Assembly: GCA_015231305.1 (NCBI GenBank)
Contig: JADGBW010000024.1
Span: forward strand, 1 to 35,699
DNA: 35,699 nt
DNA from: Magnetococcales bacterium
GTDB lineage: Bacteria; Pseudomonadota; Magnetococcia; Magnetococcales; JADFYX01
Direction of reading: 5' to 3'
Position numbers and translations under genes: made by a program. This document shows positions 1 to 8,827 of this stretch, one piece after another. The notes under the pieces are model-generated. The model was not told the origin of the DNA. It was given only the letters and a program-made list of their open reading frames with translations, and did not search any database. Within the stretch, counting starts at the first letter, position 1; every line of letters starts with the position of its first letter.

Positions 1-24
1 ACAAAGAACTGGTTTAAAAAATAA
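1..24 (+). CDS. 3' end of an upstream gene, possibly lpxD (partial)
   Basis: Frame 1 reads seven codons (TKNWFKK) and then TAA at 22-24. The stop overlaps the fabZ ATG by one base (TAATG), the same coupling seen at the lpxI/dehydrogenase junction further on. In many Gram-negative bacteria the gene before fabZ-lpxA is lpxD, the UDP-3-O-acyl-glucosamine N-acyltransferase, so lpxD is the inferred identity. Seven residues cannot establish it by themselves. Confidence 0.4.
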   Translation, partial: TKNWFKK

Positions 25-473
25 TGGATTATCTTAATAACCCTGAAGCAATTCTTAAATCTCTTCCACACCGTTATCCTTTCTTGATGATTGACCGTGT
101 TGTTGACTCTGTTAAGGGTAAATCCCTTACCGCAATTAAAAATGTCACTTTTAATGAGCCTCATTTTATGGGCCATTTTCCTGATAATCCGGTAATGCCG
201 GGAGTTTTAATTCTTGAATCTATGGCTCAAGCAGGAGCACTTTTTGCAGCCAGCAACGACCCTGAATCAACAGAAGGTTGCCTTGTCTATTTTATGTCAA
301 TCGACAAAGCACGCTTTCGCAAGCCTGTTGTACCTGGTGATCAACTAAGAATTGAAATAACACTGCTAAAGCGGCGACGTGACATCTGGCGTTTTCAAGG
401 TAAATCATACGTTGAGGACAAACTAGTTTCAGAAGCTGAATTTATGGCTATGACCAGTAAGGAAACCAAATAA
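24..473 (+). CDS. fabZ: 3-hydroxyacyl-[ACP] dehydratase FabZ
   Basis: Cytosolic hot-dog-fold dehydratase of fatty acid synthesis type II. It removes water from 3-hydroxyacyl-ACP and so competes with LpxA for 3-hydroxyacyl-ACP. At 149 aa it is the usual family length. Visible signatures are PHRYPFLMIDRV (residues 15-26) and HFMGHFPDNPVMPGV (47-61), followed by LILESMAQ. The catalytic pair is predicted to be His51 and Glu65, by alignment with the family. The ATG overlaps the stop of the preceding gene by one base, and the stop (471-473) abuts the lpxA start, so the gene lies inside a translationally coupled lipid A operon. All key residues are intact, and identification is secure. Confidence 0.96.
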   Translation: MDYLNNPEAILKSLPHRYPFLMIDRVVDSVKGKSLTAIKNVTFNEPHFMGHFPDNPVMPGVLILESMAQAGALFAASNDPESTEGCLVYFMSIDKARFRKPVVPGDQLRIEITLLKRRRDIWRFQGKSYVEDKLVSEAEFMAMTSKETK

Positions 474-1295
474 GTGGCAACAAAAACCACTTCAGAGCTG
501 AGCCCTGTTGATGAACAGGAACCCCTTATCCATCCTTCTGCGGTTGTTTCACCCAAAGCGCAAGTTGGACAAAATGTTAAAATTGGGGCCTATGCTGTTA
601 TTGGTCCTGATGTACAGCTTATGGATGAAGTGCATGTTGGGCCTCATGCAGTTATAGACGGGCATTCAACAATTGGTAAAAAAAGTCGTGTTTTTAGTTT
701 TGCCTCCATTGGCTTGGAACCACAAGACATTGGCTATAAAGGTGAACCTACACGGGTAGAAATCGGAGAAAGATGTAATATTCGAGAGTTTGTAAGTATA
801 CACCGTGGAACCCATAAAGCTGGTGGTCTTACTAGGGTTGGTGATGATTGTATGATAATGGCGTACTCTCATGTGGCACACGATTGCCGTGTATTTGACA
901 AAGTTATTATGGCAAATGGTGCTACTTTAGCCGGCCATGTAGAGATACAAGAACAAGCAATTATTGGCGGGTTAACAGCTATCCATCAATTTGCAAGAGT
1001 TGGTAAAAATACTTTTATTGGTGGAGCTTCTGCCATATCAATGGATGTTGTACCATATGCCTCAGCAGCAGGAAATCGAGCAAAAATAACAGGGGTAAAT
1101 GTGGTTGGACTTAGACGTAACGGATACTCTGAAGAGGTTATCAAAGCAATTCGTCAGGTTCACCGTATTATCTTCCGCTCTAACTTGCGGTTAGAACAAG
1201 CTGTAGCAGAGATTGAGAGCCAATTTTCATCTGTACCAGAAGTACAGTGTGTGTTGGAATTTCTACAGAGTGGTCAGAGGAGTATTTGTCGTTAG
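474..1295 (+). CDS. lpxA: UDP-N-acetylglucosamine acyltransferase LpxA
   Basis: First committed enzyme of lipid A synthesis: it transfers 3-hydroxyacyl from ACP to UDP-GlcNAc (or UDP-GlcNAc3N). The left-handed beta-helix hexapeptide repeats run from about residue 18 to 200 (IHPSAVV, VKIGAYAVIGP, VRIE-type turns). The signature SIGLEPQDIGYKGEPTR (78-94) and IREFVSIHRGT (103-113) are clear. MAYSHVAHDC places the catalytic His at 136 (E. coli His125 equivalent). The C-terminal helical domain ends in the family-typical RxICR. At 273 aa it is about ten residues longer than E. coli LpxA because of an N-terminal extension. The start is GTG at 474, directly after the fabZ stop; a later start is possible, but this one keeps zero spacing with fabZ. 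Confidence 0.95.
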   Translation: MATKTTSELSPVDEQEPLIHPSAVVSPKAQVGQNVKIGAYAVIGPDVQLMDEVHVGPHAVIDGHSTIGKKSRVFSFASIGLEPQDIGYKGEPTRVEIGERCNIREFVSIHRGTHKAGGLTRVGDDCMIMAYSHVAHDCRVFDKVIMANGATLAGHVEIQEQAIIGGLTAIHQFARVGKNTFIGGASAISMDVVPYASAAGNRAKITGVNVVGLRRNGYSEEVIKAIRQVHRIIFRSNLRLEQAVAEIESQFSSVPEVQCVLEFLQSGQRSICR

Positions 1296-1395
1296 GAGAG
1301 ATCCTAAATCAACTCCCAAAATAAAGCTTGAACTAAACGTGCTAAATATTAATGCCTCAACTAAAACGACAAATACCCAGGATGCAGTTGGGGCA

Positions 1396-2289
1396 ATGCC
1401 ACCTGTGGGTAGTCGTATAGGTTTAATTGCTGGTAGTGGCAACTTGCCATTGGTATTTGCTAGGGCTGTACTGGAACAATCCAACGCAAATGGTAAAAGT
1501 GGGCAATATCAACTATTTATTGCAGCACATGAAGATGAAGCTAGTAAAGATCTTGAACAATATGGTGAAGATTTAAAGTGGGTTAAGTTAGGTCAATTTA
1601 AAAAAATAATCCGCTACATGTTACAAAAAAAAGTAGATTGGATTGCTTTTGCAGGGGGTATTACCAAAACTAAAATTTGGAAAATACGCCCTGACTCTCT
1701 CGCTTTATCTATTGCATTTAGCTTGGGAAGTCTTCACGATGATCAACTGTTGCGTGCTGTTGCTGGAAAGTTAGAAGAGCATGGTTTTACAATAGGATCG
1801 GTTACAGATTTTGTACCGGAACTTTTAATTCCCAATGGTGCTCTAAGCTTGGGTGCTCCGGATACCCAACAGTGGAAAGATATATGTTTTGGTTGGAAAG
1901 CTGCGAAAGAGCTAGGCCGTTTGGATATAGGACAGGGTGTTGTTGTAAAAGGTGGCGTGGTAGTTTCCGTTGAAGCAATGGAAGGAACGGATGCTATGAT
2001 TAACCGTACTGGGCCTTTAATAAAAGGTTCTAACACTGGGTGGGCTAATAAAGGTTCGGCAGTTTTGGTTAAAACAGCAAAACCTCAACAAGATAACCGC
2101 CTAGATTTACCCACAATTGGACCCAGAACTATAGAAAACTTACATAAAGCTGGTATTGGTGTGCTTGCTGTAGAGGCTAATGCAACAATGATTTTAGAGC
2201 CTGAAGCAACAGTTCATCTTGCTGATAAATATAACATAATCCTAATCGGTTGTTTAGAGAAGGATATCCAACAAGTAGAAAAAATATAA
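1396..2289 (+). CDS. lpxI: UDP-2,3-diacylglucosamine pyrophosphatase LpxI (DUF1009)
   Basis: Hydrolyses UDP-2,3-diacylglucosamine to lipid X, the step done by the unrelated LpxH in E. coli. The N-terminal IGLIAGSGNLP, the central LGSLHDDQLL and TIGSVTDFVPELLIP segments, and the C-terminal VVVKGGVVVSVEAMEGTDAMI are LpxI/DUF1009 hallmarks. The Asp of EGTD (residue 199 here) corresponds to the catalytic Asp of Caulobacter LpxI. With ATG 1396 the protein is 297 aa, slightly longer than usual, and IGLIAG begins at residue 8. The frame stays open upstream into lpxA, and GTG 1339 is an alternative start. No convincing Shine-Dalgarno sequence decides between them, so the start is the uncertain part. 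The stop overlaps the next ATG (TAATG). Confidence 0.9.
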   Translation: MPPVGSRIGLIAGSGNLPLVFARAVLEQSNANGKSGQYQLFIAAHEDEASKDLEQYGEDLKWVKLGQFKKIIRYMLQKKVDWIAFAGGITKTKIWKIRPDSLALSIAFSLGSLHDDQLLRAVAGKLEEHGFTIGSVTDFVPELLIPNGALSLGAPDTQQWKDICFGWKAAKELGRLDIGQGVVVKGGVVVSVEAMEGTDAMINRTGPLIKGSNTGWANKGSAVLVKTAKPQQDNRLDLPTIGPRTIENLHKAGIGVLAVEANATMILEPEATVHLADKYNIILIGCLEKDIQQVEKI

Positions 2290-3293
2290 TGTCTTTACCT
2301 CCTTATTTTTCAACTACATACGCAGGTGGCACGCCTTTACGTGCTGCGGTAATTGGTGCTGGTTATCTAGGCCGTTTCCATGCTATGAAATACGCCATGA
2401 TTCCTGGTGTTGACCTAGTAGGAATAGTAGATGCAAGCCAAGAGCGAGTAAATGCTGTTAGCAAAGAGCTGGGAACTAAAGGATATACAGATTACAATGA
2501 CCTTCTTGACAGCGTAGATCTTGTTACAATCTCTACCCCTACTCCATCCCATTACAATATAACCGCATCTTGCCTTAATGCTGGTGTTCATGTACTTGTT
2601 GAAAAACCCATTACTGTTACTGTTGATGAAGCTGACGAGCTTATTGACATAGCTGACAGAATGAACCTTGTATTACAAGTTGGACATCTTAAAAGATTTC
2701 ACCCAGCTATTGTTGCTCTAAAAAATAGCGGAGTTATAAAACAGCCTCTTTTTATAGAGTCCCAACGACTTGCCCCGTTTAAAAGTAGAGCTTTGGATGT
2801 TGACGTAGTTTTAGACCTTATGATCCATGATGTAGATCTAATTTTAAATTTTGTTGATTCAGAACTTCTGGATATTGATGCAACTGGCGGAAAGGTGGTC
2901 ACTCAATATACTGATATTGCCAACACCAGATTAAAATTTCAAAATGGTTGTGTGGCGAATGTAACTGCCTCACGGGTATCTGAAAGCTCTACTAGGCGTA
3001 TACAAATTTTTCAGGACGATGCCTTTGTCTCCCTAGATTTTATAACTAGCGACATTAAGATAATGCAGCGCACCCAAGGGGAAATGGAACTAGACGGTAT
3101 TATGGTTCCTGCAATCAAACAGACCAAAATTCCTATTAATAAATATGATACCTTAGAGGCGGAGATAAGATCCTTTTGTGAATCTGTTCGTCAAGGAACA
3201 CAACCATTAGTAAGTGGTCGTGATGGTCGCAAAGCCTTAGCAGTTGTTACCAAAATACGGGAATCCATAGCCAAATCACTTGGTGCTTCTTGA
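2289..3293 (+). CDS. Gfo/Idh/MocA family oxidoreductase (GnnA-like)
   Basis: NAD(P)-dependent dehydrogenase of 334 aa. The Rossmann motif GAGYLG is at residues 23-28, followed by VDLVGIVDAS. The family EKP motif is at 105-107 (VLVEKPIT), and VGHLKRFHPA at 131-140 leads into the C-terminal alpha/beta substrate domain. The gene sits between lpxI and lpxB with overlaps at both ends. The same family occupies the lipid A operon in Geobacter-like bacteria, and Acidithiobacillus GnnA (UDP-GlcNAc 3-dehydrogenase) lies between lpxA and lpxB. Inference: it oxidises a UDP-GlcNAc-type sugar for lipid A. The partner aminotransferase GnnB is not in this window, so the exact substrate is open. ATG 2289 is chosen over an upstream in-frame ATG at 2250 because it gives the TAATG coupling. 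Confidence 0.85.
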   Translation: MSLPPYFSTTYAGGTPLRAAVIGAGYLGRFHAMKYAMIPGVDLVGIVDASQERVNAVSKELGTKGYTDYNDLLDSVDLVTISTPTPSHYNITASCLNAGVHVLVEKPITVTVDEADELIDIADRMNLVLQVGHLKRFHPAIVALKNSGVIKQPLFIESQRLAPFKSRALDVDVVLDLMIHDVDLILNFVDSELLDIDATGGKVVTQYTDIANTRLKFQNGCVANVTASRVSESSTRRIQIFQDDAFVSLDFITSDIKIMQRTQGEMELDGIMVPAIKQTKIPINKYDTLEAEIRSFCESVRQGTQPLVSGRDGRKALAVVTKIRESIAKSLGAS

Positions 3294-4513
3294 GTAATAA
3301 TAACTTACCAGAAGTAGTCACCCCTGCCCCGCAAAATATTGTAATAGTTGCTGGAGAAGCATCTGGTGATCTGCTTGGGGGTGCATTATTGGTGCAACTT
3401 AAACAGAGATATCCCAATTTAGCTATTGCTGGTGTTGGTGGCCCAAGAATGCAAGAACAGGGACTGAAAGGTCCATATGATGTAAACGATCTTTCTGTTA
3501 TTGGTATAATTGAGGTAATAAAACGCCTACCAGGATTAATTAAAGTATTTAAATATTTAACCGCACTATTACGGGAAAACAGACCTCAACTTCTTGTAAC
3601 AATTGACCTACCAGATTTTAATTTTTTTCTAGCTGCTAGAGCAAAAGCATTGGGAATACCCATTGTGCACTATGTAAGCCCTCAAGTTTGGGCATGGCGA
3701 TCTTCAAGAATAAAAAAAATAGCAAAATTAGTGAACCACCTTATGGTTCTATTTCCATTTGAAACTGCTATTTATTCTCACACTAAACTACCAGTTACAT
3801 TTGTAGGCCATCCTCTAGTTGAACAAATGAAACCTTGGAATGAAAAAAGACAAAGTGGGGTTGAAGGCAAAGAAGTTCGTCTATCATTAGGTGTTGGTGA
3901 AGATGAAAAACTGCTAGTTATGTTACCAGGAAGCAGACATAGCGAGCTTAAGCTACTTCTGCCTACTATGTTGGAAACATTTGATACTCTTTATAAAAAA
4001 GGCAATAAAGTCCGCTGCGTATTAGCCCAAGCAGATACTATTGACGATACTGTAATGGACTCTGTTTGGCCAACTGAGGATGAGTTACCGGGAGTTACAG
4101 CTCTAAAACAGACCATAATTGTGCGTAAGAGTGAAACCTACAGCCTACTTATGGCAGCTGATGCGGCCTTGGTTGCGTCTGGTACAGCAACATTAGAAAC
4201 AGCCCTGTTAGGAACTCCAATGGTTGTAATGTACCGTTTTAATAAGCTAACCTATGAAATTGGCAGAAGAATAATTAAAGTACCTTATTTTGCTTTAGCA
4301 AATTTGGTCGCAGAAAAAAAGCTAGTAAATGAACGCCTACAAGATGCAGCAAACCCAGCTCAATTAGCTGAAGATTTGGACCAAATATTAAACGATAATA
4401 AAGTTATTACCCAGATAGATAAAGGATATCGAGAACTTCGGGAAAAATTATCACACCCAGATAAGCTTCCTGTTGATGTATTAACAGATTTTTTATCTGA
4501 ATCTAGCAGTTAA
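3290..4513 (+). CDS. lpxB: Lipid-A-disaccharide synthase LpxB
   Basis: GT19 glycosyltransferase. It condenses lipid X with UDP-2,3-diacylglucosamine to give the beta-1,6 disaccharide of lipid A, peripherally at the inner membrane. The 407-aa protein shows GEASGD (22-27), VGGPRMQEQG, IDLPDFNF, the HYVSPQVWAWR segment, VGHPLVEQ, LPGSRHSE and the C-terminal SGTATLETALLGTPMVVMYR donor-binding region, all diagnostic. The only start giving the full N-terminus is TTG at 3290, which overlaps the preceding TGA stop. The first in-frame ATG would delete the GEASGD strand. It is the last gene of the lipid A block; a 53-bp gap separates it from the thioredoxin gene. Confidence 0.95.
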   Translation: MSNNNLPEVVTPAPQNIVIVAGEASGDLLGGALLVQLKQRYPNLAIAGVGGPRMQEQGLKGPYDVNDLSVIGIIEVIKRLPGLIKVFKYLTALLRENRPQLLVTIDLPDFNFFLAARAKALGIPIVHYVSPQVWAWRSSRIKKIAKLVNHLMVLFPFETAIYSHTKLPVTFVGHPLVEQMKPWNEKRQSGVEGKEVRLSLGVGEDEKLLVMLPGSRHSELKLLLPTMLETFDTLYKKGNKVRCVLAQADTIDDTVMDSVWPTEDELPGVTALKQTIIVRKSETYSLLMAADAALVASGTATLETALLGTPMVVMYRFNKLTYEIGRRIIKVPYFALANLVAEKKLVNERLQDAANPAQLAEDLDQILNDNKVITQIDKGYRELREKLSHPDKLPVDVLTDFLSESSS

Positions 4514-4566
4514 ACTACCCCCTAAATTAATTAAATTTTTTTAATAACAAAAATGGAGTTATTTAA

Positions 4567-4941
4567 ATGGCAACTATCGAGCTTAATAAAGAGAATTTTC
4601 AACAAGTAATATCAGACAACGATATGGTTATTGTTGATTTTTGGGCATCATGGTGCGGACCTTGTAAAACATTTGCACCTATTTTTGAAAAAGTATCTGA
4701 GCAATTCCCAGACATGGTTTTTGCAAAAGTTGAGACAGATCAACAGCAAGAGTTAGCTGGCTCTTTTCAGATAAAATCTATTCCAACACTTATGATATTC
4801 AGAGAACAAATTATTATTTTTTCTCAACCAGGAATGTTGCCAGAAGACCATTTAGTAGAGATTTTAGGTAAAGCTAGTGCACTTGATATGGAAGATATCC
4901 GCAAAGAAGTTGCTAAACAGAGTGAAGAACAAGCTAACTAG
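4567..4941 (+). CDS. Thioredoxin
   Basis: Small cytosolic disulfide reductase of 124 aa with a classical thioredoxin fold. The active site WCGPC lies in VIVDFWASWCGPCKTF, and the cis-proline is in IKSIPTLMIF. A roughly 20-residue charged C-terminal tail (EDIRKEVAKQSEEQAN) extends beyond the canonical 105-110 aa protein. A good ribosome site GGAG (4555-4558) lies eight bases before the ATG. Eleven bases separate the stop from the large Fe-S/flavin oxidoreductase downstream, so the two are probably co-transcribed. A functional redox link is only inferred. Whether it is the main TrxA or an accessory thioredoxin cannot be told from the sequence. Confidence 0.93.
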   Translation: MATIELNKENFQQVISDNDMVIVDFWASWCGPCKTFAPIFEKVSEQFPDMVFAKVETDQQQELAGSFQIKSIPTLMIFREQIIIFSQPGMLPEDHLVEILGKASALDMEDIRKEVAKQSEEQAN

Positions 4942-4952
4942 ATAACTGACAA

Positions 4953-7900
4953 ATGAACAGCCAACCACGAAACCGTGAAATTCCATATAACTACACCTCT
5001 TTTTCTGACCGAGAGATTGTTATCAGACTTCTTGGTAAAGAAATGTGGACTATTCTTGATGGACTGAGAACCAGTAGAAAAACTGGGCAGTCAGCCAGGA
5101 TGTTGTTAGAGATTCTTGGAGATTTATGGATGATATCAAGAAATCCATATCTACAAGAAGATCTACTAACAAATAGTGATCATCTCAAAACTTTACTGGA
5201 GATGATGAAACAGCGTGTAGATAGGATAATTGCTAGAGCAGAAAGTAATGAATCAGTTTTAAAACTGGTATATGCTGTCTCTCAAGCTATAAAAAGGTTT
5301 GCTGACAGTTTTTCTAATACTAAAACTTTAAGAGCAAGTTTGCTCCACTCTCTGTTACTGGTTACGGCAAAAGATAATATAGATTTTACAGCTCGTACTC
5401 GTGTTGCACATGTAACTGACGCTACAGACTGGCGTATTGAATATCCTTTTGTAATTTTAACCCCTGATAGAGAAGAGGAAGTCGCCCCTCTAGTTTCAGC
5501 TTGTATAAAATTGGGGATGACCATCATACCTCGTGGTGGTGGCACAGGTTATACTGGTTCAGGGGTTCCTATACACCCTGATACAGCTATAATAAATATG
5601 GAACGACTTAATAGGGTTAACCCTGTTAAAGAGATGCATATTCCCGGTGTTAAGCAGCCAGTTACAACTATAAATGTTGAGTCTGGCACAGTAACTTCTG
5701 CTGTAGCAGATGCTGCCCAAAAAGCTGGTTTTGTTTTTGCAGTTGATCCTACCTCTAAAAATGCTTCTACCATCGGTGGCAATGTAGCCATGAATGCTGG
5801 TGGAAAAAAGGCTGTTTTATGGGGCACAACACTGGATAATTTAATCTCTTGGCGTATGGTAACCCCGGATGGTGAATGGCTTGAAGTAACAAGGCTAAAC
5901 CACAACCTTGGTAAAATTCATGACATACCAGAAGCAATATTTATGGTAGACCGCTTTAATGCCGATGGTGTGACAAAACGAGGTGAGTCTGAGCAATTAA
6001 CCATAACTGCTGCTGAAATTAGAAAACCAGGATTGGGCAAAGATGTTACCAATAAATTTTTAGGTGGTCTACCAGGAGTACAAAAAGAGGGATGTGACGG
6101 CCTTATAACTAGTGCCTGTTTTCTTCTTCATAAAGAACCTAAAATAACCAACACTGTATGTTTAGAATTTTTTGGTACTGACCTTATCCTTGCTGTTGGA
6201 GCCATTGTTGAGATTAAAAACTACCTAGACAAACACAGTTTGGTAGGTTGCGCTGGTCTTGAGCATCTTGATGATAGGTATGTTAAAGCCATTGGTTACA
6301 ACACAAAAGCTCACCGTGGTGAGAGACCAAAAATGGTGCTGCTGGCAGATTTAGTCGGGGACGATAGTTTAGAGGTAGAAAATGCAGCAAAAGAGGTTGT
6401 AAAGCTGGCAGCTAGCCGAGGTGGTGAGGGGTTTATTGCTATTAGCCCTGAAGGTAGAAAACGTTTTTGGTCTGATCGTTCCCGTACTGCCGCCATTGCT
6501 GCCCACACCAATGCATTTAAAATTAATGAAGATATCGTTATTCCGTTAGAAAAACTGGCAGAATACACTGCTGGCATTGAGAGAATAAACATTGAACAGT
6601 CGATAAAAAATAAACTGGCTATGGCCCATGAAGTAGGAAACTTCATTAAAAACAGTAGTTTTTCCAGTTTTTTTGCCAAGGGATATCCTTCTAGTAAAGA
6701 AGGGGAAGAAATAGTTAAACTCAAGCGGCAAACTGCAAATAAAACCCTACAAAAAGTAATAGATCGCTGGCAATCAATCCTCTCTTCACTAGATAAACCA
6801 ATAAAAGACCCTACAATTTTGCTCACAGATAGCGAAAGAAAACTTGGTAGTCCTGATGATCTTCTTTTGTCTATCCTTTTACGGCGTAAGTTGCGTATAT
6901 CATATCGCGATGAAGTTGAAAAACAGATAAAAAACAGCTTTTCTGGTGATTTATGGGGAAAAGTTGCTGAGCAATTTGATGCTATACATGGTCGTTTAAG
7001 AGCTAACAGATTGTTTGTTGCGCTGCATATGCACGCAGGTGATGGCAATGTGCACACTAATATACCTGTAAACTCTAACGACTATCCTATGCTGCAAGAA
7101 GCAGAACGTATGGTTGACCAGATAATGGAGCTTACCCAAATTCTTGGGGGTCAGGTGTCTGGAGAACATGGCATAGGCTTGACTAAATATGCCTACCTTA
7201 ACCAAAAAACAGTTGATGAGTTTGTTACATATAAAAACAGTGTAGACCCCAAGGGCAACTTTAACCGAGGCAAACTTCTGCCTGGTTCTAGCTTAGATAA
7301 TGCTTACACCCCTTCATTACGGTTAGTGCAGCAAGAGGCGTTGATTTTACGAGAGAGTGATTTAGGGTCTTTAAACGATGAATTTAGTAACTGTTTACGT
7401 TGTGGAAAATGTCAAGCAGTATGTTCTACCCATGTTCCTAGTGCTAATTTACTCTACTCTCCACGTAATAAAATTTTAGCTACAGGGCTTATGATCGAGG
7501 CTTTTCTTTATGAAGAGCAGACCCATAGAGGGGTATCTCTACACCATTTTGATGAGATGGGAGATATTGCAGACCACTGTACTGTATGTCATCGCTGTGT
7601 GGTTCCCTGTCCGGTTAACATAGATTTTGGTAAAATAACCATCCGTATACGTGATATTTTAAATCGCAACAATAAAAAAAGAGGATCAACAGGAAGCAAG
7701 CTAGCCCTCTCATACTTAACCATGACAGACCCCCGGCTTATTCTTCTTGCTCATAAAAGTTTTATAGTTGGTGGATATGCTGCTCAACGTCTTGGTTATA
7801 AAGCTATAAATAAACTAGGTATAGTCAACCATAACAAAAGACCTTCTGCAACTGGTGGATTACCAAACATAAAAGACCAAGTTTTACCGCTGTTGGCAAG

Positions 7901-8801
7901 ACCCCTACCCGACTATATTCACTCGACCACTGCTAGGTCTTCACTTAACATTGAAGACTCCGAAACTATACCTATAATTCGAGACCCTAAGCTTTGCACC
8001 CCACAAAGTGAAGCAGTTTTCTATTTTCCTGGTTGTGGTTGTGAACGACTTTTTAGCGATATTTCACTAGCAGTTTTAGCTCTACTTTATAAACAAGGTG
8101 TACAGACTGTTATACCACCTAGTTATATATGTTGCGGCTTTCCTCAAGCTTCATCTGGTGATGAAACAACAAGTCGTAAAATTAGTACTAGCAACCGGGT
8201 ATTATTCCATCGTGTGGCTAACACTCTAAACTATTTAGATATAAAAACTGTGCTGGTATCATGTGGTACATGTTTGTCTCAACTAGAAAGCTATCAATTT
8301 GATAAAATATTCCCCGGTTGTCGCTTAATAGATATTCATGAATATCTTGCCGAAAAAGGGTTGCAAAGTAATGCTGCCAATGGTGAGAAATTCCTCTTTC
8401 ACGACCCCTGTCACACACCAATTAAAACTAAAGAACCGACAACAATAGCTTCAACTCTAATGGGTGGTGAGGCACTTTTGTCAGATCGTTGTTGCGGTGA
8501 AGCAGGTACATTTGCAGTGGCCCGACCTGATATATCTGCTCAGGTTAGATATAAAAAAGCCGAAGTTATTAAAACTGGAGTTGCAGATATAAACAAAGCC
8601 GATGCAAGGCAACAAAACCCAGTGAAAATGCTCACAACCTGCCCATCATGTTATCAGGGGTTGGAGAGATACCGTGATGAGATACCTATTAAAACAGAAT
8701 TTTTGGCAGTTGAGTTGATTAAAAAAATGATGGGTGATTCATGGCGAAAACAGTTTGTTGATGAGGTAAATAGAGATGGCATTGAGAGAGTTCTTTTTTA
8801 A
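4953..8801 (+). CDS. Giant FAD/4Fe-4S oxidoreductase (DUF3683; GlcD-GlcF-type fusion)
   Basis: A 1282-aa protein. An N-terminal region opening with REIPYNYTSFSDREIV (DUF3683-like, about 1-160) precedes a PCMH-type FAD-binding domain (about 165-400, with PRGGGTGYTGSG near 193-204) and an FAD-linked oxidase C-terminal domain (to about 780; HAGDGNVHTNIPV and GEHGIG are visible). Two ferredoxin motifs follow (Cys814/817/820/824 and Cys876/879/882/886). Two cysteine-rich CCG modules end the protein (CCGFPQ near 1061, CCGEAG near 1181). The architecture equals glycolate/D-lactate dehydrogenase subunits GlcD and GlcF joined in one chain. Probable role: oxidation of a 2-hydroxy acid with electrons passed to the respiratory chain; the substrate is unknown. 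No signal peptide is evident. It lies 11 bp after the thioredoxin gene. Confidence 0.88.
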   Translation: MNSQPRNREIPYNYTSFSDREIVIRLLGKEMWTILDGLRTSRKTGQSARMLLEILGDLWMISRNPYLQEDLLTNSDHLKTLLEMMKQRVDRIIARAESNESVLKLVYAVSQAIKRFADSFSNTKTLRASLLHSLLLVTAKDNIDFTARTRVAHVTDATDWRIEYPFVILTPDREEEVAPLVSACIKLGMTIIPRGGGTGYTGSGVPIHPDTAIINMERLNRVNPVKEMHIPGVKQPVTTINVESGTVTSAVADAAQKAGFVFAVDPTSKNASTIGGNVAMNAGGKKAVLWGTTLDNLISWRMVTPDGEWLEVTRLNHNLGKIHDIPEAIFMVDRFNADGVTKRGESEQLTITAAEIRKPGLGKDVTNKFLGGLPGVQKEGCDGLITSACFLLHKEPKITNTVCLEFFGTDLILAVGAIVEIKNYLDKHSLVGCAGLEHLDDRYVKAIGYNTKAHRGERPKMVLLADLVGDDSLEVENAAKEVVKLAASRGGEGFIAISPEGRKRFWSDRSRTAAIAAHTNAFKINEDIVIPLEKLAEYTAGIERINIEQSIKNKLAMAHEVGNFIKNSSFSSFFAKGYPSSKEGEEIVKLKRQTANKTLQKVIDRWQSILSSLDKPIKDPTILLTDSERKLGSPDDLLLSILLRRKLRISYRDEVEKQIKNSFSGDLWGKVAEQFDAIHGRLRANRLFVALHMHAGDGNVHTNIPVNSNDYPMLQEAERMVDQIMELTQILGGQVSGEHGIGLTKYAYLNQKTVDEFVTYKNSVDPKGNFNRGKLLPGSSLDNAYTPSLRLVQQEALILRESDLGSLNDEFSNCLRCGKCQAVCSTHVPSANLLYSPRNKILATGLMIEAFLYEEQTHRGVSLHHFDEMGDIADHCTVCHRCVVPCPVNIDFGKITIRIRDILNRNNKKRGSTGSKLALSYLTMTDPRLILLAHKSFIVGGYAAQRLGYKAINKLGIVNHNKRPSATGGLPNIKDQVLPLLARPLPDYIHSTTARSSLNIEDSETIPIIRDPKLCTPQSEAVFYFPGCGCERLFSDISLAVLALLYKQGVQTVIPPSYICCGFPQASSGDETTSRKISTSNRVLFHRVANTLNYLDIKTVLVSCGTCLSQLESYQFDKIFPGCRLIDIHEYLAEKGLQSNAANGEKFLFHDPCHTPIKTKEPTTIASTLMGGEALLSDRCCGEAGTFAVARPDISAQVRYKKAEVIKTGVADINKADARQQNPVKMLTTCPSCYQGLERYRDEIPIKTEFLAVELIKKMMGDSWRKQFVDEVNRDGIERVLF

Positions 8802-8827
8802 CAAGACATTTCATTTGGATTATAATA

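Noticed and set aside
1213-1395. N-terminal extension of lpxI back into lpxA
   Set aside because: The frame is open, but the translation there is the shifted reading of the conserved LpxA C-terminus and does not resemble LpxI.
6311-7057. 248-codon open frame on the minus strand
   Set aside because: It lies wholly antisense to the FAD/Fe-S oxidoreductase, whose motifs are continuous through the region. The translation has no recognisable domain and no ribosome site.
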